Below are positions 1-7,683 of a stretch of 64,000 nt of DNA, in pieces. Numbering within the stretch: position 1 is the stretch's first letter; every line of letters begins with the position of its first letter. Made by a program: the position numbers and the translations under genes. Source of the stretch: Halosegnis rubeus (lineage in GTDB: Archaea > Halobacteriota > Halobacteria > Halobacteriales > Haloarculaceae); assembly GCF_009184545.1 (NCBI RefSeq), contig NZ_QJOW01000004.1:238949-302948 (forward strand), written 5' to 3'. Below the pieces are notes generated by a model. That model saw only the letters and a program-made list of their open reading frames with translations, was not told the DNA's origin and ran no database searches.

Positions 1-142
1 ACCAGTCGGACTGTCCGGAATATCAAGCTATCAGAACAGCTGAAATAGCTCGGGTGCGGGTTAGAACAGAGGGCATGAGAGATACAATTTAGACCGTGTA
101 AGCAGTCTGCAACGTCTTGTTGCCTTCCCAGAAGCAGTCGTC

Positions 143-304
143 TTACGTCGACGTACCGGACGAGGAGGCGACCGGGACGAGCGCGGCTTCTACCTCGTCC
201 GGGTCGTAGGATTTACGCTGGCCACCATCGGCACGAGCGACCGTCGTAGACGTATCGTCTGTCGGCATTATCGGGACCATCGGCTCGATTTTATCTCGGC
301 GCAT
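143..304 (-). CDS. Possible small hypothetical protein (53 aa)
   Basis: An ATG-started frame of 53 codons ends in TAA; a second in-frame ATG at 268 would give 41 aa. From residue 14 the composition is acidic and Thr/Asp-rich, with a SYDPDEVEAALVP stretch that looks like haloarchaeal protein rather than a shadow frame. AT-rich sequence and the 341-352 palindrome lie about 35-50 nt upstream of the ATG and could be its promoter and operator. I do not recognise a family. It may be the surviving end of a longer gene. Confidence 0.3.
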   Translation of the reverse strand: MRRDKIEPMVPIMPTDDTSTTVARADGGQRKSYDPDEVEAALVPVASSSGTST

Positions 305-340
305 CTACTCTATGTGAGGCTCCACAGCGTATTAAGTATA

Positions 341-352
341 ATGAACGTTCAT
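341..352. promoter_or_regulatory. 12-bp perfect palindrome in AT-rich promoter-like DNA
   Basis: ATGAACGTTCAT reads identically on both strands and is flanked by TATA-like sequence on each side (attaagtata before, aatatatg after). Such a symmetric half-site pair next to TATA elements is typical of a dimeric repressor operator in archaea. The regulator is unknown. Confidence 0.35.
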
Positions 353-744
353 AATATATGCGCTGTCAACTGTCGACAGTCCCGGATTCCCTTCGGCTGT
401 GCGGCAACAGTGCCGATAGAGCGTGGTGAAAGCTGGTTCGGCCGTGGTGAGCGTCTCCAGTCGATACTCGGGAGCGAACGTCAGCGCTCACCCTCGAGGA
501 GTACAGCAAGGTTTTGCGGGCGATCTGCGACTCAGGACGGTTGGTAGCTCGATACAGATTCGAACGCAGTCTTTAATCACGGCCTTGAGAGTCTGGCGCG
601 AAGGGCTGTCAGGAAATACTTGATTTTGCTGGTCCAAACTGAAGTCACTCGGTGTACCCCGTTTCGAACCGGAATCGTCAGAAAGTGTGTCGTTCGTCTC
701 TCGCAAACCGAACGCGTACACCGATGCTAATCAGGCGGGGTCGG

Positions 745-784
745 TAAATAAATGAAATAATAATGATATACATCTTTAATATTG
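745..784 (+). promoter_or_regulatory. Promoter region of the aldehyde dehydrogenase gene
   Basis: A strongly AT-rich patch with a TATA-like TTTAATATT at 775-783, in otherwise GC-rich DNA. Transcription starting about 26 nt downstream would leave a leader of roughly 75 nt, which ends in a GGAGGCGGAGG ribosome binding site at 861-871, eight bases before the ATG at 880. This is one of few Shine-Dalgarno-led genes in the window. Confidence 0.5.
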
Positions 785-879
785 TGCCGTAGTTGGACGG
801 TTCACATGAGGAGTCAAATCATCTACAAAACGATTTGCCGGGCTGCTCGGTATCGTGCAAGGAGGCGGAGGTTCTGACG

Positions 880-2286
880 ATGTCGACCGGAACTTCCGAG
901 CAAGAGCCCGAGAGGGTTGTCCGACAGTGTATCGAGACCGGCCGAGACGCCATGGAGCAGATCCAACAGTACGATCAGTCACAAACTGACGACCTCGCTC
1001 GCGCCGCAGCTTGGGCCGTTTATCAAGAGAACCGCGCCGAATCCCTCGTTCAGTCCACGCTCAAGGCGACCGAGTTCGGGAACGGAGCCGACAAGCGTGA
1101 AAAACTCCGCTCGCGGGTCAAAGGGATTCTCCACGATACACTCGGCCAGCCCTCAGTTGGGGAGATTCCGACCGACCGCGATGGCGTCGTCGAGATTGCA
1201 AAGCCGGTCGGTGTCATCGGGGGGCTCGTTCCCTCGACGAACCCGGCCCCCTCGGTCGCTAACCTTGCAATTCTCGCATTGAAGGGCCGCAATGCACTCG
1301 TCATCTCGGCGTCTCCGTCCGGTATCATCCCTGCGACGGAAGCCGTCGAATACATCCGGAATGAACTCGCCCGCATCGGTGCGCCACGCGATCTCGTTCA
1401 GGTGCTTCCCCAGCCGGCGTCGAAAGCAAAGTCGAACGCCCTACTAGAACAGGCCGACCTTCTCCAGGTGACAGGCTCGGCCGCAAACGTGGCGGCCGGC
1501 CAAACTGCCGGTACTCCGAACTACTCGGTCTCCGAGAGCAATCCCATCGCTCTCGTCGACACGGGAGCCGACCTGGGGGCTGTCGCCGAACGGGTTGGTG
1601 CAAGCGCCGGCTATGACAACGGGACGACCTGTATCGCGGAATCGTGTCTCGTCGCCCCGACCGAGGTATACGCCGAGCTACGGCAGGCTCTCGCCGATCA
1701 GGGCGGCTACCTCTGTACTCGGGAGGAGACCGACCTCCTCCGAGAGACGTTGTTCACAGACGGCCACCTCAACCGCGATGTAATCGGTCTCGCAGCCGAA
1801 ACGTTAGCGGCAGAGGCCGGAATCGAGAACAGCGAGATCAGCGAGCCAGACCTGCTAATCGTTGAAGCAGGAGACATCGACGAGGATCCGCTCGTCACGG
1901 AATGTCTGTCACCGATTCTTGCGACCGTCGATGTGTCGGATTTCGAGACGGGCTTAGACGTGACACGTCGGATCCTTGCACGCGAAGGCGCAGGCCACAG
2001 TGTCGCCGTACACACGAACGATTCACACAGGGCCGTCAATGCGGGCCGAACGCTTGATACCTGTAGGGTAGTCGTGAATCAACCGAACCTCGGCAGTAGC
2101 GGGACATTCGAGAACGGCCTTACACACACCCTGTCGATGGGCGGGGGGACGTGGGCCGGAAACCAACTGGACGAGAACCTTTCGTATCGACATTTCATCC
2201 AGACGACGCGGGTCGCGTTCCGCCAAGAGCGGGACGAACCCTCGGCGGCTGACGTGTTCGGTTCCTACGAAGGCTTCGACGATTGA
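880..2286 (+). CDS. CoA-acylating aldehyde dehydrogenase family protein
   Basis: 468 aa. The family converts an aldehyde plus CoA and NAD(P)+ to acyl-CoA. An N-terminal Rossmann domain shows a GVIGGLVPSTNP segment near residues 111-122, a cofactor-proximal motif in EutE/AdhE/SauS-type enzymes, and the catalytic Cys is Cys251 in an NGTTCIAES context. Later glycine-rich segments (SSGTFENG, MGGGTWAG) fit the oligomerisation region. The ATG at 880 is preferred over an in-frame upstream ATG at 793 because GGAGGCGGAGG precedes it and the extra 29 residues are non-homologous in character. It stands alone with a long upstream region, so the substrate is unknown; acetaldehyde and sulfoacetaldehyde are both possible. 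The family is secure, the substrate is not. Confidence 0.82.
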   Translation: MSTGTSEQEPERVVRQCIETGRDAMEQIQQYDQSQTDDLARAAAWAVYQENRAESLVQSTLKATEFGNGADKREKLRSRVKGILHDTLGQPSVGEIPTDRDGVVEIAKPVGVIGGLVPSTNPAPSVANLAILALKGRNALVISASPSGIIPATEAVEYIRNELARIGAPRDLVQVLPQPASKAKSNALLEQADLLQVTGSAANVAAGQTAGTPNYSVSESNPIALVDTGADLGAVAERVGASAGYDNGTTCIAESCLVAPTEVYAELRQALADQGGYLCTREETDLLRETLFTDGHLNRDVIGLAAETLAAEAGIENSEISEPDLLIVEAGDIDEDPLVTECLSPILATVDVSDFETGLDVTRRILAREGAGHSVAVHTNDSHRAVNAGRTLDTCRVVVNQPNLGSSGTFENGLTHTLSMGGGTWAGNQLDENLSYRHFIQTTRVAFRQERDEPSAADVFGSYEGFDD

Positions 2287-2349
2287 CGCCCTCCCTGCCC
2301 CGAAGGCCCGATTTGCCGCTTAATCTTCCGTAACGAGGGCCACGATTCT

Positions 2350-2475
2350 TCATTCGCGCCCCGTCGGACCGCGCGACTGGCGCTCGAACTCGACGAGCGA
2401 GTACGCCGTGCGTTGGTTCAGCCTGTTCACGTAGCTCCCCTGCCGGCACTGCTCGGATGCGATACGGCAGGAGGC
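2350..2475 (-). pseudogene. Possible C-terminal gene remnant (41 codons)
   Basis: Between the aldehyde dehydrogenase and the methyltransferase the minus strand has an open stretch of 41 codons ending in TGA, bounded upstream by an in-frame stop and without a start codon. Its translation contains YVNRLNQRTAYSLVEFERQ, which looks like a real protein tail, unlike other frames here. I cannot assign a family. It could be the 3' end of a gene whose body was deleted, or chance. Confidence 0.25.
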
Positions 2476-2553
2476 TCACAAAAGCGATACCACGCCGCGC
2501 CCAGCAGTGGTTGGAACACTCATCCACACGCGTTCTCTTCTGTTATCTCCCAG

Positions 2554-3189
2554 TCACGATTCGCGGCGCTTTCGAAGCCGGCCACGGACGAACGGCCAGA
2601 CTGGCGTGACTCCGAGGTCCAGCCGCTCGACTTCGAGTACGTCGAACGACTGTAGCGTGGTCAGGTGCGAGACGGTTTGTCGGTTCAGACGACAGCCGCC
2701 GGCGAGGCGTCGCCAAATGGGCGCGGAGAGATTCTGCACCTGTCCACGCCAGCCGTCGGCGTGGACGTGCTCGAAGAATCTGAGTTCGCCACCCGGTTTC
2801 AACACTCGAGACACTTCCGCGAGCGCGGCGTCGACATCCGGAATCGTACAGAAGACCATCGAAGCAAGTACGGTATCGAACTGGCCGTCAGCGTACGGTA
2901 GCGACTCGGCACTCGCCTCGCTGATATCGACGTCGAGGCCCAGTTCTGCTGCTTTCGCGAGTGCCTGTCGACGCATGTGCGGGTCCGGCTCGATAGCGTT
3001 GAGTCGTCTCTCTCCATCGGCTGGAAGGTAGGGAAATATCCCACCGGTTCCAGCCCCCAGGTCGAGCACCGACTCGCCGAGCGCCCGGACAAGGTACTCT
3101 CGGTGCGGGCGCAAGACGGTTCGTTCAGCCAGAGCGGTCGCCGGATCGTAAATCGCCGCAAAGAGTCGATGTTCCGGAGTGTCGCTCAC
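2554..3189 (-). CDS. Class I SAM-dependent methyltransferase
   Basis: 211 aa, GTG start. The Rossmann-fold motif I, LDLGAGTGG, is near residue 42; the acidic residue of motif II (AIEPDPHM) follows, and motif IV/post-I regions (DTVLASMVFCTIPD, LKPGGELRFFEHV) match the UbiE/METTL7-like small-molecule methyltransferases. The substrate cannot be told; relatives act on quinones, thiols and lipids. It is monocistronic, divergent from thi4, and ends about 270 nt from the convergent aldehyde dehydrogenase. Confidence 0.75.
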   Translation of the reverse strand: MSDTPEHRLFAAIYDPATALAERTVLRPHREYLVRALGESVLDLGAGTGGIFPYLPADGERRLNAIEPDPHMRRQALAKAAELGLDVDISEASAESLPYADGQFDTVLASMVFCTIPDVDAALAEVSRVLKPGGELRFFEHVHADGWRGQVQNLSAPIWRRLAGGCRLNRQTVSHLTTLQSFDVLEVERLDLGVTPVWPFVRGRLRKRRES

Positions 3190-3318
3190 CGTCTCTCACA
3201 CATACACGAGAGATAGTGTGGGAGCTACCTTGGCTGTTGTGACGACGTATCTGGCTGCGGTCCCGTCTCCCCCACCGATGCGTCCGTGACACAAACTCGA
3301 CGTGAAGGTACCCCGAGC

Positions 3319-3330
3319 TTTATTATTATT
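3319..3330 (+). promoter_or_regulatory. TATA element of thi4
   Basis: TTTATTATTATT lies with its centre about 26 nt before the thi4 ATG at 3351, so transcription should begin at or next to the start codon (leaderless mRNA). No room is left for a TPP riboswitch in the transcript. Confidence 0.6.
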
Positions 3331-3350
3331 AAAGAATACTACTTGGTTGT

Positions 3351-4277
3351 ATGTTCGAATTTGATGGGTTTGCGCCCGTCGACGAAGCAGAGGTGACTCG
3401 TGCGATCGCGGACGACTGGCACGACGAGTTCATGGACAGCACCGAAGCCGATGTCATCATCGTCGGTGGCGGTCCGTCGGGGCTAATGGCCGCCAAGGAA
3501 CTCGCCGACCGCGATGTCGACGTGACCGTCGTCGAGAAGAACAACTACCTCGGCGGGGGATTCTGGCTCGGTGGCTTCCTGATGAACAAGGTGACAGTTC
3601 GGTCGCCGGCACAGACTGTCCTCGACGACCTCGGCGTCGAGTACCACGAGAGCGACGAAGCCGATGGGTTGTACGTTGCAAGCGGACCGGCGGCGTGTTC
3701 GGGTCTCATCAAGGCGGCCTGTGATGCAGGAGCACGTGTCCAGAATATGACCGAGTTCACCGATGTCGTGATCCGAGACGACCACCGCGTCGGTGGCATC
3801 GTCATGAACTGGACGCCGGTCCACGCACTTCCGCGCGAGATCACGTGCGTCGACCCGGTCGCCGTCGAGTCCGACGTGGTTATCGATGCCACTGGACACG
3901 ATGCAGTCGTGGTTTCGAAGCTCCACGAGCGAGACGTGATTACGGCCGACGGAATCGCACACGCCGCAGAGAACTCGACCGGGATGGACCAGACCGACGA
4001 CGAGAGCTACGGCGCACCGGGTCACGACTCTCCTGGTCACGACTCGATGTGGGTCGCCGAGAGTGAGGACGCCGTCGTCGAGCACACGGGGAAGGTCCAC
4101 GACGGTCTGTTGGCATCGGGGATGGCAGCCGCGACAGTCCATGGACTCCCACGGATGGGGCCGACCTTCGGTGCGATGTTGGTCTCGGGCAAGCGCGTTG
4201 CTCAAGCCGCCATGGACGAGCTGGGTGTCGACGCCGGTGCGGTCGAGATGTCGAGTCCGACGCCCGCCGACGACTGA
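3351..4277 (+). CDS. thi4: Thiamine thiazole synthase (Cys-type)
   Basis: 308 aa. Makes the adenylated thiazole moiety of thiamine from NAD and glycine. The FAD/NAD-type glycine motif VGGGPSG is at residues 38-44, followed by a GGGFWLGGF signature. In yeast Thi4 an active-site Cys gives up its sulfur (single-turnover enzyme), whereas methanogen enzymes have His there and use sulfide. This protein has Cys166 in PREITCVDP, the position reported as essential in Haloferax volcanii Thi4, so a Cys-type enzyme is expected. Residues 220-245 carry a His/Asp/Gly-rich loop. It is monocistronic and leaderless. No other thiamine gene is in the window. Confidence 0.9.
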   Translation: MFEFDGFAPVDEAEVTRAIADDWHDEFMDSTEADVIIVGGGPSGLMAAKELADRDVDVTVVEKNNYLGGGFWLGGFLMNKVTVRSPAQTVLDDLGVEYHESDEADGLYVASGPAACSGLIKAACDAGARVQNMTEFTDVVIRDDHRVGGIVMNWTPVHALPREITCVDPVAVESDVVIDATGHDAVVVSKLHERDVITADGIAHAAENSTGMDQTDDESYGAPGHDSPGHDSMWVAESEDAVVEHTGKVHDGLLASGMAAATVHGLPRMGPTFGAMLVSGKRVAQAAMDELGVDAGAVEMSSPTPADD

Positions 4278-4452
4278 CCGGCAACCGCACTGTCGGACGT
4301 GCAGGCGAACACATGATGTCGGGGGCGTCATCCCGGGTGCAGCTTTTGTATTCGTAATCCATTGTGAACGTGTGGCACCTAGTGGTGAGGACGATAGGAG
4401 TCGGACGTTCCGGATGCAACGGTATCACGAGCGCTGTGCACGCCGCACCTCG

Positions 4453-4710
4453 ATGGAACCGCTCGCCGAGACGCGTGTCGGCGATACGCCAGCAGTGCTT
4501 GTCACGGCGTTGAAACACATCGACCGGGCTGAGCCGTGGACCGTCTACCGAGACCGCGAAGCAGAGCGGCGATTCGTTGCGATTGGACCCACTGGCTCGA
4601 TGACGCTTCGTCGCGAGCAGCACAACTGGGTCGTCGCGGATACCGCCGGCCAGATTGAGTGTCTTTCGCCGTCGCGGGCTGCGAGCCTCGTCCGGTCGGT
4701 GCGCTGGTAG
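4453..4710 (+). CDS. Hypothetical protein (85 aa)
   Basis: A frame with acidic, protein-like composition: a central YRDREAERRFVAIGP segment and a NWVVADTAGQIECL stretch suggest a small beta-rich domain. An in-frame ATG at 4414 would add 13 Arg/Cys-rich residues and is less likely. No family recognised. It lies between thi4 and the convergent FtsZ-like gene, without obvious operon partners. Confidence 0.5.
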   Translation: MEPLAETRVGDTPAVLVTALKHIDRAEPWTVYRDREAERRFVAIGPTGSMTLRREQHNWVVADTAGQIECLSPSRAASLVRSVRW

Positions 4711-4873
4711 ACACAGTGGGAGACCCGTCGACACTGTGGTCGTGAGTCGGGACCGTCTCGGTCAGGCCGCGAGGTGTCTTCGTACACGAGCGGTTGATGT
4801 CGGCGTCGCTGCTCGTCTCCGATTACTCTCGGAATACTCTCCGATTCGGAAAGTGCTCCGTCTGGTATCCATA

Positions 4874-5848
4874 CTATCTTTCGTCGCCACACATCTGTAG
4901 CAGCGTGAGATAACGCCCCGTCTCCATGTCGGGATGGACGCGTCCGCCAAGAACTCCGTTCTCGGCCGCGCGTTCACCAACGGTCGCTTGGAGCGTAGTT
5001 CGAAGCCGATCGAACTCGTTCAGCGTGAACTGCTTCCCACCGACGACGTAGCCGACCCATGCTTCGGTCTCCGCGGACGTACGGGCAAGCGGTAACAGCG
5101 ACTCGGGGGGTCTCGCTGCAGTCGGTGCATCCGAGCCCAACCGTGCGAGTGACGGAATCGTGAGGCCGCCGGTGTCCCAGTAGGAGGCGACACGGGGATA
5201 CCGCGTCCCGATCGCTCCAGAGATAGTCGGTATCTCGACGGCATCCGTTATGAACTCGCGAGCGAGTCGCGCAGTAAGCTCGTCGGTAGGAGTCGCCGTG
5301 TGACCGAGCGGTCCCTCACGGATGACAGATTCGTCGAACAGGAGCGTTGTGTTTGCGGCGGTAGTGAGACGCTGTAGTGTCGTCTCCGCGTGCTGGCCGT
5401 CGGTCGCGGCAAAGACGAGCACCGGCGTATTCACAGCTTTTCTCGCGAGCGTGACAGCCGTCGTTACCGCATCTGCGTCCGTGAGTGAGAGCGTGAGCAG
5501 ACAGATATCCGTCTCGGTAATCGCCGCGACAAGCCGGTCGTCACAGCCATCGCGGTCGCCGCCGGCACTCGTCCGGGCGGCGTTGTGACGAAAATCCGTG
5601 GCGGTTCGCACTGGACACGCCGTTTCTGGCCGTCCAACGTAGATACTCGTAGTGAGTTGTTGAAGTGGTATCCGCGGGGCTGTATCGTAGCTGCGGTCAG
5701 CTAGCCCGGCCGCAACACGTCGACAGCCCCAGGAGCCACAGCCGATGTAGCAGAAGCGAGGCAGACCGAACTCGTCCGAATCAGACGAGGAACTCGCCTC
5801 CGCTGCCTGCTGAGCAGTATCGAGGGCCGTCGCAGCGAGATCCTTCAT
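4874..5848 (-). CDS. Divergent FtsZ/tubulin-superfamily-like protein
   Basis: 324 aa. After a 28-residue Ala/Ser/Asp-rich N-terminus comes YIGCGSWGCRRV (about residues 34-45), which resembles the first nucleotide-binding loop (GxGxxG) of FtsZ and CetZ. A strand-helix pattern follows (TDICLLTLSLTDADAV..., TPVLVFAATDG), then NTTLLFDESVIRE at the place where FtsZ has its VIPNDRLL strand, and an IPTISGAIG/SYWDTGGL region resembling the FtsZ T7 area. The canonical GGGTG(S/T)G signature is absent, so GTP hydrolysis or polymerisation is doubtful. Homology is my inference from pattern, not proven; another Rossmann-like fold is possible. An 87-codon gene 42 nt upstream on the same strand may be co-transcribed. 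Confidence 0.45.
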   Translation of the reverse strand: MKDLAATALDTAQQAAEASSSSDSDEFGLPRFCYIGCGSWGCRRVAAGLADRSYDTAPRIPLQQLTTSIYVGRPETACPVRTATDFRHNAARTSAGGDRDGCDDRLVAAITETDICLLTLSLTDADAVTTAVTLARKAVNTPVLVFAATDGQHAETTLQRLTTAANTTLLFDESVIREGPLGHTATPTDELTARLAREFITDAVEIPTISGAIGTRYPRVASYWDTGGLTIPSLARLGSDAPTAARPPESLLPLARTSAETEAWVGYVVGGKQFTLNEFDRLRTTLQATVGERAAENGVLGGRVHPDMETGRYLTLLQMCGDER

Positions 5849-5890
5849 ACGAGTCGCTGCGAGTCCACCAACTTCAGCTTTCGTCCACGC

Positions 5891-6154
5891 TCAGTCCGTC
5901 CACAGCGTCTCGAGCAGCTCGTCGCTCCACGTCCACTCACCGTCGTATCGTACCGGGCTCTCATCAGCCCGAAGAAACGGCTTGAGCGCCGAATCGGAAA
6001 CCCCATTTCGGGTAAATGAACCCCCAACGAGAGATATCCGGTCATCCGTGTCGAACTGATAGCCGACCATAGAGCCAATGCCGAAGTGAACCAAGTTGCG
6101 CGATTCACTGTATACCCAATCCCTCCGCGATTTGTTTATATATTCACGTTGCAA
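5891..6154 (-). CDS. Hypothetical protein (87 aa)
   Basis: The frame begins with TTG at 6154, and GGAGGG lies about seven bases upstream, which supports this rare start. The product ends in an acidic, aromatic-rich tail (RYDGEWTWSDELLETLW) and contains DDRISLVGGSFTRNG. No family recognised. It directly precedes the FtsZ-like gene (42-nt gap, same strand), suggesting joint transcription. Confidence 0.5.
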   Translation of the reverse strand: MQREYINKSRRDWVYSESRNLVHFGIGSMVGYQFDTDDRISLVGGSFTRNGVSDSALKPFLRADESPVRYDGEWTWSDELLETLWTD

Positions 6155-6250
6155 TCTGCACCCTCCAATTTAATTTCAACATATTATTGATATCTATTAT
6201 GCTATCTATCACTATACATAATACAACAGACTTCGGAACTAATGTCGTAA

Positions 6251-6385
6251 ATGCAGAACATAGCATACACCTACCTCAAGAATAGCCCACGACTAACTGC
6301 ACTGGTTCTCACGGCGGTTTTCTTATTGTCGCAGATAACAGGAGCTGTCTCCGCTGTGGATGGTCTAGGTGTTGCAGGCCCGTAA
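6251..6385 (+). CDS. Small secreted/membrane peptide (44 aa), DUF7503-like
   Basis: Begins with ATG and encodes a short polar head (AYTYLKNSPR), one hydrophobic helix (LTALVLTAVFLLSQITGAVSA) and a short tail ending in AGP. The layout of roughly 45 residues, xYLxNxPR then a helix then Ala-rich cleavage-like sequence and terminal AGP, recalls a haloarchaeal family of tiny hydrophobic proteins (I believe DUF7503). AT-rich promoter-like sequence with tatacataata lies 30-40 nt upstream. Function unknown; it could remain as a single-span peptide or be cleaved after AVSA. Confidence 0.65.
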   Translation: MQNIAYTYLKNSPRLTALVLTAVFLLSQITGAVSAVDGLGVAGP

Positions 6386-6531
6386 TATCCGGTTCGGAAT
6401 ATACTGACAAGCCGGGTATATAAATATCAATTCTTACAATATGTAATCTGAGATTGACTTCTGACTATGATTGTTCCTAAACAAAGCGTAGGCCGGAAAA
6501 CGCATAATAGTCTTGAGCGATAGTTTGATCT

Positions 6532-7350
6532 ATGACAAACGCCGAAGTAATTACTCGCGAGGAGAGTCTCCGACAGGTAATCGAGACGGCAGACGCCGAC
6601 GTCACGGTCGTCGCGCCGAACTTCGAGACGCTCCAAGCTCTCGGTCGGCTCGACGACCCGGATTGGGGCGACCACGTGCGGATCCTCACGACGCCACAGC
6701 CCCTGAAGCGACTGCGGCATGAGTTCACGACGGCGACGCGTATCGCCGAGATCTCGTCTCGCAACGACGTAACGATTCGAACCATCGACGATCAAGACGC
6801 GACGCTTCAACCGCTCGTGCTCACCGAGTCACAGGTGACGACGGTTCTGTTGTCGGGAATGGAGTCCGTCCCGACGCTGCGAACGTCTGTTGAGCCGGTG
6901 TTGGAAAACGTTCACGAGACCGTCGCGGCGCTGTGGAGATCGGCACAGACAGCCGACATCAGTACACCGCCGTACTCGCAGGTGATGAAGACCGTCGGTG
7001 AGAACTTCGACGGGAGTTTCGAGGCGGACGTCCAGACGATGTTGAGTACCGCGATGGGGAGTCGGGCTATGTCCGACGGCTTGGACGAAGTCCATGCGTT
7101 TCTGCTCCTCGCGGCGCGCAATCGCGAGCAGTACCGCGAGCTGACGAAGTGGGCAGAGCGGATTCAGATCGGAAGCCCGGCACGATTCTCCACGCGCAAG
7201 AAAGAACTCGAGAACGCCGGTCTGCTCACGACCGAGAAGATCGAGCGCGAGACCGTCGGTCGCCCCCGACAGCGGCTGCTGTTGACTGATCAGGAGCTAC
7301 AGGAGGCACCGCTGAACGAACTGGTTGCAACCGCACAGGCAGTCCTCTGA
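6532..7350 (+). CDS. tbsP: TbsP-like transcriptional regulator (DUF5821 family)
   Basis: 272 aa. The N-terminal 110 residues form an alpha/beta sensor-like region (ADVTVVAPNFETLQAL). The C-terminal part (about residues 180-272) has a winged-helix pattern with ARFSTRKKELENAGLLTTEKI as recognition helix plus wing. Length and architecture match haloarchaeal TbsP, described in Haloferax as a regulator that works with TrmB in carbon metabolism control. The N-terminal domain probably senses a metabolite (inference). It is a single gene with AT-rich sequence upstream. Family assignment is from memory of the domain pattern. Confidence 0.6.
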   Translation: MTNAEVITREESLRQVIETADADVTVVAPNFETLQALGRLDDPDWGDHVRILTTPQPLKRLRHEFTTATRIAEISSRNDVTIRTIDDQDATLQPLVLTESQVTTVLLSGMESVPTLRTSVEPVLENVHETVAALWRSAQTADISTPPYSQVMKTVGENFDGSFEADVQTMLSTAMGSRAMSDGLDEVHAFLLLAARNREQYRELTKWAERIQIGSPARFSTRKKELENAGLLTTEKIERETVGRPRQRLLLTDQELQEAPLNELVATAQAVL

Positions 7351-7683
7351 GTGGTCGGTCTCCCGGCGGCTATTCACGACGGCGTCCGACTTCGACCTGG
7401 ACACCCCAGCGATCGATTACTCGTTCGGTGACTTCTGGCGCACTCCGTCCGTGACCGGCGAGACCTGTTGTCCCGCCGGGACCAACGAACGGGTAGGCGG
7501 GCGTGGAAACTGCAGGTGGGAGTTCAGAGGACGCGAACTCCGCTGCACGTGGGATGACCCCTCGTCGGTGAGCTGTTTCGGGTCGACGGTGTGGTGGCGC
7601 ATGAATCGTCGTTCGCTGACGTGTACGGGAAGTTGGCGTCCAGCGCGGAACTGTCGGATAGATACCTTTCTCACGCTGGGGCG
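7351..7683. other. Intergenic, no gene seen
   Basis: 333 bases between the TbsP-like gene and the MscS gene. Frames crossing it are Arg/Cys-rich and unconvincing. Near its end gatagatacc sits about 27-30 nt before the MscS ATG and can serve as its TATA element for a leaderless transcript. Confidence 0.5.

Larger units (their letters stand above)
1..879. other. Intergenic/leader region before the aldehyde dehydrogenase
   Basis: Apart from one doubtful 53-codon ORF on the minus strand (143-304), I see no convincing gene in these 879 bases. The longer plus- and minus-strand frames around 314-721 are rich in Arg, Ser and Cys and lack the acidic bias of the real proteins here. Three things stand out: a perfect 12-bp palindrome at 341-352 inside an AT-rich patch, a second AT-rich patch at 745-784 that looks like the promoter of the next gene, and a purine-rich ribosome binding site at 861-871. 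Confidence 0.5.

Noticed and set aside
314..721. Overlapping frames of 66-77 codons on both strands
   Set aside because: Arg/Ser/Cys-rich composition, no acidic bias, no start signals; they shadow each other.
2195..2527. 110-codon minus-strand ORF over the aldehyde dehydrogenase end
   Set aside because: Arg-rich shadow; a different frame holds the more protein-like tail.
3240..3350. TPP riboswitch before thi4
   Set aside because: No CTGAGA-type thi-box found, and the TATA position implies a leaderless mRNA.
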